Of a DNA stretch of 39,515 nt, positions 1 through 10,700 are shown piece after piece (the first letter of the stretch is position 1; the number at the start of each line of letters is the position of its first letter). Origin of the DNA: an uncultured beta proteobacterium. GTDB taxonomy: Bacteria; Pseudomonadota; Gammaproteobacteria; Burkholderiales; Burkholderiaceae. The translations under genes and the position numbers were made by a program. Location: contig CAJARE010000267.1 in assembly GCA_903944255.1 (NCBI GenBank), positions 1-39,515 of the forward strand, read 5' to 3'. Below the pieces are notes generated by a model. The model did not search any database. It was not told the origin of the DNA and saw only the letters and a list, made by a program, of their open reading frames with translations.

Positions 1-3000
1 AGCTAAGTACTTGGAAAGAAAGCCATGGAAATTCAAGAGATACACTTAGCAAGAAGCTGGATAAGGCCTCTAAGGATAGAGAAGAACTTACTGCTGGAAA
101 AACCAGCTGAATTAGCTTAGGTGAAGTTGATTTCGGCAGTATTTTAGTCAGGACTTGTAATTGCTTTAATATGCACTCAGCATAAAAAGCAAACTTTACG
201 TCATGACTATTTTCCACACACTTAGGGAGAGAGATGCATTTCCAACTTGTTAGTTTTGAATTTAAGGTAACGGCATCTATCTCATCAATATCAGAAAGCC
301 AAACAATGATTTCATCAAAATTATCTTCTTCTAATTTTGCGCCATTTGAAAGATAGTATTTCGACCAATAAGGTTCAAATAACTGGGTCTGATTTGAAAC
401 ATCTGGCTCATAGGTACGCGTAGCAAAACCTAGCAAGAGCATAGTTAATGAACCTTGTTCATCCATCAATGTAAGATCTAGCGTACGTACCCTATTATTA
501 GAACTCTCCACTTGAGAATTTTTAATATGAACCCACATATTTCTTGAGCATTCCCCAAGCAGACGAATACTTTCAATAGCGAACGGTAATGCTGCCAACT
601 CCTTGCTTTCACCTTTATCGTCTAATGTCATTCCTACTGCAGCTTGGAATGCACCATCCAAAAGACTCGGGTGCAACCCAAAGGCTTCAGGAAAGCCTGG
701 CAAGTGGGAAGGAAGATGTAATTTGGCTAATACCTGAGGATTGCCATTTTCATCTTTTGCAACGGCTAAGGACTCAATTGCCTGATGACCAGGTCCATAA
801 TTGATCCCAAGAGTCTTAAAGGTGCTATAGATATCATCAGCAGAAAATATCCGCGGATTCATATCATAGAACTTTTGAATACTTTGGACTGGGTAAATAC
901 CTGCCTTAATTTGAATAGAAACTAAATCTGGGGCACCATCCTTAGTAATGCGAGCTTGGGCATAAACGTTAGAAACACCATCATTACCTATACTACTTAC
1001 CTCAATGCGGACTGGTAGGTCATCGCTATCAACCACTTTTGTTAAACGCACTACACATGGTCCCTTTACCTTAAGAGGCTTTAGCCATACAACTTGCCCT
1101 ATGTGGAATGAGGTTCCAAAGTATTGTGTTGCAGCGATACGAATTAATTCCAGATAAAGAACTCCAGGCATAACTGGTTCATTACCGATGCAATGATCTA
1201 CGATAAAAAATTCTGTGCCCGTTAAATCAATCTCTAGAATATTTTCATCAATTTTACGCAGTAAAAAAGAGGAGTTATTATTGTTATTAACAGTTTTGAT
1301 GAGTGGATTAGGGCCTTCTTGCTCAAGCCAAAATCTTTTTCCCTCAAAGGGATAAGTTGGTAGCCATATTCTTTTGCGTTCGCCAATAAGGGAAAGAGAG
1401 GGCCATTGAATAGGCTCGCCAAGCACCCACTGAGAAGCTACTTCTTGGGCAGTTCCGGCAATCTCTTTTATGCCACTAGTTTTGCGATTAACAACGCCTT
1501 CGAGAGCTTGCGAACTATCTCCATCTAAATAGGCATTCAATTGGCTAATAAGATCAAAGCCATCTTGAACAATGAAAGCCAGGCGATAGCGCATTGAGTC
1601 TCTTCCAACCTGGAGGGTAAAAGCAATATCAGCTAATTGATCATCACTTATCTCATCAAAACCTGTCAAATGTACTTGTAAATTTTTTACTATTTTATTG
1701 AGTGCTGACTCAGTTCTAGCAGAAAGTGGAACAATATAGGGTTTGTTCATATTAGATGAGTGGCCAACATAGTCTTCTTGAGGGGCTCTGTATTCCTCAA
1801 GCACTAAGTGCGCATTTGCACCACCCGCCCCAAACGAGCTCAATCCAGCTCTCCTGGGAACCTCCAATCCATCAATGATAGGGCGATCCCATTTTCGAGG
1901 TTTATCAAGCAGATAGAATGGACTATTTAATAAATCAATTAATTGATTTGGTTTCGAACAGTGTAAGCTTTGATACATTAATCCATGCTTCATCGATAAT
2001 AGAATTTTAATTATTCCAGCGACGCCTGCCGCTGTTTCAGCATGACCTATATTGGACTTCACTGATCCAATTCCGCAGTGCGGAATTATTGGACTTTTAT
2101 ACCCATGTTCACGATACAGTTCCTCAAAAGATTTTTTTAAACCATCTATTTCAATAGGATCACCTAAAGAGGTTCCTGTACCATGACATTCAATCATCGA
2201 TATTGAACGGGGATCAAAGCCGGCTTGACGATGAGCCTCAACTATCAATTGAGCCTGTGCCTTTGCGTTTGGAGCAGTTAATGAAGTAGCGCTTCCGCCA
2301 TGATTTTCAGAGGATCCTCTAATAACTCCCAATATAGAATCGCCATCACGCTCTGCATGATCAAGACGCTTCAGCAGTATTGCTCCCACTCCATCTGCAC
2401 GTGCATAACCATTCGCATCCTCTGAAAATGTTTTACATCTTCCATCAATACTGAGCATGCCTACTTTAGAAAACATAATATGTTGATCCGGCGTCAAAAT
2501 AAGATTTGAACCGCCTGCAATTGCCATCTCACAACCTTCATGACGAATACTCATTACTGCTCGATGAATAGCTACTAGAGAGCTAGAACATGCAGTATCA
2601 ATCACTTGACTTGGACCACTTATATCAAGCATATAAGAAAGACGATTCGGGCAAAAAACATGCCCAAGCCCTGTCATCTGCATAGCATCCATTAATCCAC
2701 TGCGATTAACTAAATTGGTGTAATCCTGTAAATTAATACCCAGGAAAATTCCGATCTTTTTTCCGGATAGGGAGGAAGGGGCATAACCAGCACCTTCTAT
2801 CAAATTCCATACACATTCTATAAATACTCGATGTTGGGGATCTATTAACTCTGCCTCCTTGGGGGAGATAGAGAAAAAAGATGCATCAAAATGATCATGC
2901 CCTGGTATAAAACCACCGAACTTAACATCAGTGAAGGCCCCTTTTTTAGGGTCACCATCGACGCTCTTCCAGTTCCAACGGTCTGGTGGAATTTCTTCAA

Positions 3001-3742
3001 TGCAATCATCTCCGTTACGTAGATGTTGCTCAAAAGTATGCAAATTAATGCTTTTAGAAAACTTTCCTTCCATTGAAATTATTGCTATAGGCATTGAAGC
3101 AAGCTTAGAAGCTTTTTTATCACCCTCTTGTGAATTCAAGGCACTTGAGAGATCATTAGATTGAATATTTTTACTATTAATAGCGCGATGACGACTCAAC
3201 CATTTAGCCGCGCTAGAATTATTAATAATGCCCTCAGGAGTAGCGCTATCAGCTAGTGCGCCAGTACCTTTAGTATTAAGCTGCAATTTGTCTGTAAAAT
3301 TATTTTTTATGTAATGTGATTCAATCTCTTTGCTATAACGGGAACTCAAAATAGCTATAAGCTCTTCATAGTTTTTTGCTTCAAAAAAAGTTGTAGGGGC
3401 AATAGAGACTTTTAAAAATCTTGATATTTGAACCATTAGTTCTGTAATAGCAATTGAATCAACGCCATAGCTAGATAAACTTACTGTAGGATCTATTTGA
3501 CTCAAAGGCATCTTTAAAACTTTTGAGACAATACTTAAAATATCGCTCTCAAGGCGCTGTGTATTAATGTTCTCCGGCTGCGTTACATCAAATCCAACTG
3601 GTGAATTATTAGTTTTTAAAACTTGGGAATGGATATTTGCCAGAACACGGAGCTCCTGATCAATTAAATCAGACATCTTTGACTCTAATGATCCATTTAA
3701 GTTGGATGCCTCCAACTTGGATTGATCTTGACTATTTGTCAT
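1..3742 (-). CDS. trans-AT polyketide synthase, N-terminal part (ACP-KS-DH-KR...), runs off left edge
   Basis: Minus-strand frame open from ATG at 3742 through base 1 with no stop, so only about 1247 N-terminal residues are seen. It starts with a possible docking helix (about residues 23-45) and an ACP with motif YGVDSI (Ser96). The KS (about 215-640) has DTACSSS (Cys385), IECHGTGT and NIGHAETAAG, so its catalytic Cys-His-His set is complete. A DH follows (about 815-1110) with H850 in HCIGNEPVMPG and D1029 in LHPSLLDGAFQ; both catalytic residues are present, although the usual HxxxGxxxxP glycine is shifted. The last residues look like the structural half of a KR. There is no AT, so it is the trans-AT type. 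Its leading ACP completes the ACP-less last module of the upstream PKS. It begins 2 nt after the FMO stop codon, so the two are probably translationally coupled. Confidence is high for the family; the product is unknown. Confidence 0.95.
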   Translation of the reverse strand, partial: MTNSQDQSKLEASNLNGSLESKMSDLIDQELRVLANIHSQVLKTNNSPVGFDVTQPENINTQRLESDILSIVSKVLKMPLSQIDPTVSLSSYGVDSIAITELMVQISRFLKVSIAPTTFFEAKNYEELIAILSSRYSKEIESHYIKNNFTDKLQLNTKGTGALADSATPEGIINNSSAAKWLSRHRAINSKNIQSNDLSSALNSQEGDKKASKLASMPIAIISMEGKFSKSINLHTFEQHLRNGDDCIEEIPPDRWNWKSVDGDPKKGAFTDVKFGGFIPGHDHFDASFFSISPKEAELIDPQHRVFIECVWNLIEGAGYAPSSLSGKKIGIFLGINLQDYTNLVNRSGLMDAMQMTGLGHVFCPNRLSYMLDISGPSQVIDTACSSSLVAIHRAVMSIRHEGCEMAIAGGSNLILTPDQHIMFSKVGMLSIDGRCKTFSEDANGYARADGVGAILLKRLDHAERDGDSILGVIRGSSENHGGSATSLTAPNAKAQAQLIVEAHRQAGFDPRSISMIECHGTGTSLGDPIEIDGLKKSFEELYREHGYKSPIIPHCGIGSVKSNIGHAETAAGVAGIIKILLSMKHGLMYQSLHCSKPNQLIDLLNSPFYLLDKPRKWDRPIIDGLEVPRRAGLSSFGAGGANAHLVLEEYRAPQEDYVGHSSNMNKPYIVPLSARTESALNKIVKNLQVHLTGFDEISDDQLADIAFTLQVGRDSMRYRLAFIVQDGFDLISQLNAYLDGDSSQALEGVVNRKTSGIKEIAGTAQEVASQWVLGEPIQWPSLSLIGERKRIWLPTYPFEGKRFWLEQEGPNPLIKTVNNNNNSSFLLRKIDENILEIDLTGTEFFIVDHCIGNEPVMPGVLYLELIRIAATQYFGTSFHIGQVVWLKPLKVKGPCVVRLTKVVDSDDLPVRIEVSSIGNDGVSNVYAQARITKDGAPDLVSIQIKAGIYPVQSIQKFYDMNPRIFSADDIYSTFKTLGINYGPGHQAIESLAVAKDENGNPQVLAKLHLPSHLPGFPEAFGLHPSLLDGAFQAAVGMTLDDKGESKELAALPFAIESIRLLGECSRNMWVHIKNSQVESSNNRVRTLDLTLMDEQGSLTMLLLGFATRTYEPDVSNQTQLFEPYWSKYYLSNGAKLEEDNFDEIIVWLSDIDEIDAVTLNSKLTSWKCISLPKCVENSHDVKFAFYAECILKQLQVLTKILPKSTSPKLIQLVFPAVSSSLSLEALSSFLLSVSLEFPWLSFQVLS

Positions 3743-3744
3743 AA

Positions 3745-5064
3745 TTAGACTCTTGCACTTTCAGACACTTCATCCAGCATATCTCTGTACTTACGCATTT
3801 GTGCAAGTAACTTCCAAAGATCGGCTTCCCATAAATGTCGATGTGATTTCACAAAGTAATTTTGTCCAATATCAGGCACATCATTTCGTTTTGCATTTAG
3901 AAATTTCTTTAGCCCATCAGTTTGACCAAAATAAGCACGCGTATAACTCACAACATAAGAGCCCTGCGTCTTCAAACCGTCACCAAGACCACCAGCTGCA
4001 TTAATGAAACCCATAAATAAGAGATTATCCAGATTGCGCGGAGTTGAATGCAAGAATAAATCTGGAATAGCAGAAGACCATTCTAGTAAAGCAGAATCAA
4101 TAAAAGGAAAATCTCTGTCGTAACCTGTCGCATAGATAACTACATCTACCTTTTCCTTGGAGCCATCCTTAAACCATATTTGCTTATCGTCAAATCGAGA
4201 AACTTCCCCTTTCGGGACAATATCCCCATGTCCAATGTAGTAAAGAATTTGAGAATTCATAATGGGGTGTGCGGCATCTAGTGGATAGTCTGGTCGCAAA
4301 AGTCCATAGTCTTGGCCATCAAAACCAGCCAAACGGAATACCTGCTCAATATAGGCTAAAGTTTCTGCTTTGCTAGAAAATTTACCTCCCAATTCCATCA
4401 TCCACTGCGGAGTTGGTTTGCCCCCAATAAACTTTGGTTGATAATAATAGCCACGACGAGTACTATGAAAAACTGCACTGCCGTGATGTACTGCGTCTAC
4501 GGCAATATCGCAACCTGAATTTCCCGCTCCAATGACTAGGACTCTCTTTTGCTTGAGCTGATTTGGAGACTTATATTGACAAGTATGAAATATATCGCCG
4601 CTAAATTGACCGGGGATAGCAAAATCCGGATATCGCGGTTTACGTTGTAATCCATTACAAATAACAACTAATCCATATATTTCTTTTTTTCCATTTTCAG
4701 TAATAATTTGCCAGTTTCCATCCATTGGCTTAAGTGATATTACTCGAGAGTTAAAATAGGTATGATCATATATCCCATAATGAAGAGCATATGCACGAAT
4801 ATATTCAAGCATCTTGTCATGCCGTGGATATTGGGCATAGCTTTCAGGCATTGGGAAATCAGGTATTTGCGTATTAAATTTTGGTGATATCAAATGTAAA
4901 CTTGGGTAGGTTCTCCCACACTCAGCCGAGCTATTCCATACGCCGCCAAAATCATCTTCGGACTCATATAAATCAAAAGCAATCCCTGCCTCTTTAAGCT
5001 CGCGTCCAACTCCTATTCCAGTAGGGCCGCCGCCTATGATTGCTACTTTTTTAAGAATATTCAT
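3745..5064 (-). CDS. Flavin-containing monooxygenase (FMO / Baeyer-Villiger-like), 439 aa, between two PKS genes
   Basis: Single-domain FAD/NADPH monooxygenase of normal family length. Seen: an N-terminal FAD Rossmann motif GGGPTGIG (residues 11-18), the FMO fingerprint FSGDIFHTCQY (154-164; FxGxxxHxxxY, with Tyr where classical type I Baeyer-Villiger enzymes have Trp), a second dinucleotide motif GAGNSG (179-184) and a C-terminal ATGYD motif. The gene starts 9 nt after the giant PKS stop and ends 2 nt before the next PKS start. It therefore lies exactly where the preceding PKS ends in KS-DH without an ACP and the next begins with an ACP. Related FMOs in trans-AT pathways (for example oocydin, toblerol and sesbanimide types) oxidise carrier-bound intermediates and can insert oxygen into the chain. 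That role here is inferred from position and family. Hydroxylation or heteroatom oxidation are alternatives. Confidence 0.93.
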   Translation of the reverse strand: MNILKKVAIIGGGPTGIGVGRELKEAGIAFDLYESEDDFGGVWNSSAECGRTYPSLHLISPKFNTQIPDFPMPESYAQYPRHDKMLEYIRAYALHYGIYDHTYFNSRVISLKPMDGNWQIITENGKKEIYGLVVICNGLQRKPRYPDFAIPGQFSGDIFHTCQYKSPNQLKQKRVLVIGAGNSGCDIAVDAVHHGSAVFHSTRRGYYYQPKFIGGKPTPQWMMELGGKFSSKAETLAYIEQVFRLAGFDGQDYGLLRPDYPLDAAHPIMNSQILYYIGHGDIVPKGEVSRFDDKQIWFKDGSKEKVDVVIYATGYDRDFPFIDSALLEWSSAIPDLFLHSTPRNLDNLLFMGFINAAGGLGDGLKTQGSYVVSYTRAYFGQTDGLKKFLNAKRNDVPDIGQNYFVKSHRHLWEADLWKLLAQMRKYRDMLDEVSESARV

Positions 5065-5073
5065 GGAATTTTT

Positions 5074-7725
5074 CTACTGAAGTCTAATTTGCGAGAGATT
5101 GCTATAGTCTTCAGCCATTAAGCCATCCAAAACTAATTTTGGCTTACCATCAGAATCAAATATCTCTATATTTACTGATCGATTTGCACTGTTTGACCAA
5201 ACTCGAATAATGAAATCATCTGGCAAAGGTCCATCTTGCTGAATTGAATTCAACATGAATGGAAAATGAGTTGCTAATTTCTTATTTTTATTCTGTACAG
5301 TTTCAATACTTTCTATATCTATACATTCCATCATATAAAAAGAATATAAATCCCAAATGAAATTAAGAGGGAGTGATGGGGCTATCTTAGTAGTCCGATC
5401 TTTTTGACTAACCCGAGCTATAAGTTGCAGTTCATTAAGTAAAACACTACTAATATCGAAATTCATTAGAGTTTCGCGCTTAGAAAATTTAATGAATTTT
5501 TTTGTTATATCGGTAGCAGAAAGATTTTCCTTCAAGTCAAATTCTGCAGGCCAGTATCCTTCATTAAAATCGAGTATTACTTCACCTACATGGTAGGCTA
5601 CTGTTTCATCTCCATCTGCTGAAATATGGTAAATCAAACCATGCTCATCAGATTCAATCACGACCTGCAATTCACGAGCATGCCCGTTAATTGCTACCGG
5701 GCTACCCCAAACTAAGTTCTTTAAACCAACCACCTTTTTAGTAGTTGCTTTTTCTGCAGCGGCTAGGGCCATCGCCGGATAGAAGAATCCTGGTAGTAAT
5801 TTTTCACCATCAATTTCATATCGATTCAACCAGGACTCAGATCCGTTTAAGGTTTTTGAAGAGTTACTAAACTGAGGCATCACATGTATTTCTTCGACTA
5901 TCTGAGGCGAAGAAATTTGTAAAGAATCTTCAGCATCAATCCAATGTCGAGTTCTTGCAAAGGGATAGCCAGGCAAACCAATGCGTCTGTGTAGACAAGC
6001 ATCCTGTAGCTTCATCCAATTAATTTTTACTCCCGATACCCATAATTGAGAAATTTTTTCCACACTATTAGAGGCGAACCATGACTCCAACAGCAAAGCA
6101 ATGTCTTCATCATTACTAAATAGAGCAGAGATTGGTTTGCCTTCTGCTTCTAAGTAAATATCATTATTAAATTGTGATTGAATAATCCGAGATAGCTTCT
6201 CTAATAAATCTTCTCTGCTATTAAATACAAAAGAAATTCTTGCATCGTAAACTTGCCTAGCAACTTGTAGCGTGTGCGCTAGATTTCCAAGGCTAATATC
6301 AAACTTAGATTCAACAAAATTTTTGATAGAGAACACATAATCAATCAACTGTTCTTTTGTTTTTGCAGAAAGAACAAAAATATACTTACTTATTAATGGT
6401 AATTTATTTTCAGTATGCAAATTAGTATCAACTGATTGACCTTCTTCAAGGACCAGATGTGCATTAGTTCCACTAAATCCAAATGCACTAATTGCAGCAC
6501 GCCTAGGTGTAGAGCTAACTTTATCCCAATTTTTTAACTCTTGATTTATGTAAAATGGGGTGTTATCCAACTGAATATGGCTATTCTGTACTTTGAAATT
6601 TGCGCTTGGGGGTAGCTTTTGATATTCCAAAGCTAGCAATGCTTTAAGAACGCCGGCGATACCCGCGCTCGCGAGCAAATGGCCAACATTAGCCTTTACT
6701 GAACCAATAGCGCAATAGCTTTGCTTCTCTGAAAGAACACCAAAAACTTCACTTAATCCTTCAATCTCAATAGGATCACCAAGCGCTGTACCGGTCCCAT
6801 GCGCTTCAATTAGGCTAATTGTGGCGGGATCAATGGAGAATTTATTATAAATATCCCCAATTAAACGACTCTGTGCCTGTGGATTTGGCGCAGTAATGCC
6901 GTTTGTTTTGCCGTCTTGATTGACACCCCAGCCTCGGATAATTCCACGGATCGGATCTCCATCTCGTTCAGCATCGGCCAAACGTTTTAGCAGCACAACA
7001 CCAATACCTTCGCCAGGCACAAAACCATTAGCCCTGCTATCAAAAGCGAAACAACGTCCTTCAGGAGATAGCATACCCACTTTTGAAGTGTCAATATGCA
7101 TATCAGGCCCAATCAATATACATGCACCTCCAGCTATGGCAAGATCAACTTCGCCGAGCAAAAGACTATTACATGCCTGAGTAACTGCAACAAGAGAACT
7201 TGAGCATGCGGTATCAATAGAAATACATGGGCCGTGAAGATCTAAAATATAAGCAATTCGCGCAGCCAAAATAGAGCCAGAGCTTCCTATTAAGCTATAA
7301 GCATTTCGCGCTTTAACTAGTTCAGAATAACCACTATTTCCGCTGGCTACAAAAACGCCACATTGGGAACCTGCTAATTCTGAGGGTAAAATAGCAGCGT
7401 TCTCAATTACATGCCAGGCATGCTGAAGAAATAAACGCTGCTGTGGATCCATCAACTCTGCTTCACGTGGATTGATGTTGAAGAAATCAGCATCAAATCT
7501 ATCAATATCATCGATGCTACCCATCCACTTAGAATAAGATTTTTCTAGTGCAGTTGGATCAGAATCATAGTATTTAGAAACATCCCATCGATCAAATGGA
7601 ACCTCCTCAATGCAATCTCGTCCAGAGCTAATATTTTTCCAGAAATCTACAAGATTTAAGGCTTTGGGAAACCTCCCCGAGGCACCAATGATAGCAATGG
7701 CATCTGAAGACTCACGATTTATAAA
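5074..7725 (-). other. PKS half-module 6: KS - inactive DH-like domain, no ACP
   Basis: The KS is complete (DTACSSS Cys6303, EAHGTGT, NVGHLLASAG). The C-terminal domain has a DH-like N-terminus, RYEIDGEKLLPGFFYPAMA near residue 6765, with Tyr where the catalytic His should be. Later, LNFIWDLYSFY stands where LHPxLLDxAxQ is expected. The protein ends shortly afterwards with no ACP. The next PKS in the operon begins with an unpaired ACP, and the FMO gene lies between them. I read this as a split module working with the FMO. Confidence 0.8.
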
Positions 7726-10700
7726 TTTCGGCAATGATTTGTGTCTATTCAAATCCTCAGGTTCAAATTTTTCTTGGGTATTGATACTCTTAAGTTCAGA
7801 ATCTAACTCTAACAATGCATTGAACTTTTCGGCTTGTATTGTTTCATGAGTATTCTGATTAGTGAGTGCATCATCACGCAATAAGAGCGAATTATTTTTG
7901 ATCAGCGTTTTAATATGTTCTGCAAGTACATTTACTGTTGGATGCATATAGACAACTGTTGCTGGCAGACTAATGTCAAATATTGAATTTATTTTTCTTA
8001 CCCAAATCAGTGCCAAAATAGAATCAAGACCTAGATCTAAAAATGTAGATTGAGCACGAATCTCAGTAGAATCAATCATGAGTTCGCTTGCCAAGGATTT
8101 AACTAATTCATCTCGAATCCATTCGGTAGCATCAAGTTTGCCTAAGAAAGAATTAATAGGAGCTTCATATGAAATATTAGACTCTGTGTTTGATAGAAAA
8201 CCCAGATTTACTTCTTCAGCCACCAAATTGACAGACAAATCCTTAATATGAGCAATAAATGCACCTACTGTAGGATGTCTATATACAACTGTTGCGGGTA
8301 AATTTAAATCAAATATATGATTTATTTTTCTTATCCAAGTTACGGCTAGTATTGAGTCTAGTCCAAGCGCAAGAAACCCAGATGCATCTGAAATTTCTGA
8401 AACATCAATCATTAATTCTTCGGCCAATGTCGAAAGCAACTTAGAGCGAACATCCAAGGGGTCGCTCTTATTAACATTCCTACTAGAACTTCTTGGTTTA
8501 GCTAAAGACAGATCAGCATTAATGCTTACTGAAGCGCCTTCAGAAAAATGTTGATTAATTTTTTCTAATACCTTCCTATTTCCAATGAAGGTTTTTTCAT
8601 GCATAGATAACTCTTTTACAAATATCTCTTCAAGACGCGCTGAAATTAAACGTCTTTTACCAGCTTTTTGAAAAATAAGCTCTTCACGCGAAGATCGAGC
8701 TAACTGGTGAGCTCGCTTAAGAGCTTGTGTTAGAACTTCCGCCCCTGGTATTGCAGTTATGCCAACGCCCCGTTCTAATAGAGTGTGCCCTCTATACTCT
8801 GCTGCAGTAAATAATATTTCTCTACCTAAATGATCACCCAGTCGTTCTGGAAAGATGAATGTTGCGCCTGCGCCAGGAGTAAAACCAAACCGCATGTAAT
8901 TACTGTGATAGATACTCTCTAAACTAAACAATGTTTCATCACAAAACATGCCCAACGACCAGCCAGCCCCAATAGCATGTCCTTGCATTGCCGCAATAAC
9001 TGGTAATTCACATTCAATTGGAAGCGTATAGACTTTTAAATCTGTAAATTTAGATTTTCCACTTTGAAGGCTTTCCAAGCCCTCATGAGTTCCACCACAA
9101 GCAAAATAAGCTCCATATCCAGTAAGTACCAATACTTTTAATTCTGGCATTTGAGATATACGTTCAAAAACTTCTATCAAACCATTCATTAATGCATCGT
9201 TAAATGAATTTTTCTGCTTTTCCTCGCGCATATGAATCACTGCAACTCCATCATCAAAAACTTCTAGCCTAACAACGGTTGTCTTTAATGAAATATCCTG
9301 GCGATGCTCCGGATTAGATGTTAACTTCTCTAAAGGAATCGAAAGAGGGGTCATTTTTAAATCAAGAAACTCAAATGAGTTTTTCCTCATATGCTGCTTC
9401 AATAGAACCAGAGACAATCGAGGAATAGCAACTAAATGATGAATGATCTCAAGTGCATAATCACTCATTTGATTTTGATCAACTGCAATCATCCCCGTTC
9501 TACAGGACTGGCATTCTAGACCAGTCATGAAGGTACTATTTCCTAAGATTCTCTTTGCAATATTGACATCTAAGTACCGTTGAAAAAATTCGAAATCTTC
9601 AGTTATGTCTAACGGAGGAAAGCCATATTGTCCATGGCTATCTAATATTACAAAATCGCAGAGCAATAGAAACATTAATCCTCTGCCTGATGCCCCACCC
9701 TTAACAGCTGCAACAATTGGAATTGAACATTCGAAGGTAAGTTTAGGTAATCTATTTTCAATTACCGAAAAATGGCTAGAATCATTCCATGGGGAATTAG
9801 CGTTGATGAAAACAGCTTTAATAGCTTCGTTCCGACCTGCAATTTCCAATTCCCTAACAAGCGCCTCTTGAAATTCTGCAGACCAAGAGCCATCAGTGAT
9901 CAGGTGTCGAATGCCCTCACGGTCAGGGGCCCTGGATATTGAAAATAACCCCCTACCTTCATCAGACTCCTGAATGGGTTGCAATAGCACTTTTTTTCTT
10001 ACTAACTCAGTCGATGTGTTTTCTAAGCTTGATTGTTTCAAATCTAGATAAATATTTTGATTTCTTGAATTTTTATCACCTTGTTTGATAATTGGAAAAA
10101 AATCATTAACGGGGACGTCCCCACCTACCCAATAACGATCCGACTTAAAAGGATATGTTGGGAGAGCTAATCGCCGATGCTTGGATTGATCGAATTGCAA
10201 ATCTAATCTAGCTTTGCTACCCCTCAAAAAGAGTTCACTCAACTGCTTCAAGCAGTTTAAATATTCTTCATTCTCTAGAAGCGTGTAGTTACGTACTGTC
10301 TGAATGATAGTATTTGCACTCTCGAGATCTGATGGCTCTTCATCTAATTCAGACTCAATCAATCTCATCTCTACGCCAGATGCAGAACCATTATTAAGCC
10401 ATTGATATAATTTGGTACGTAAGTCATCAAGACTTGTCACTACTATTGCAAGTCTATGAGAAAGGGGCCGCCGACCAGCGAGCAATGTAAATGCAAGATC
10501 TGCACAGTTAGATACCTGAGTAAGCTCTAAAAACTCAAGTAAATCTTTAGCGTACTGCTTAAGTTGTGCCTCACTCCGTGTTGAGAGTGCTATTAAATAG
10601 GCAGGACGGAGATTCTCATGGGCCTCTAATGGTGGTGGCTCTTGAATAACAAGATGTGCATTTGTACCACTAAATCCAAATGAGCTAATTGCAGCAAGTC

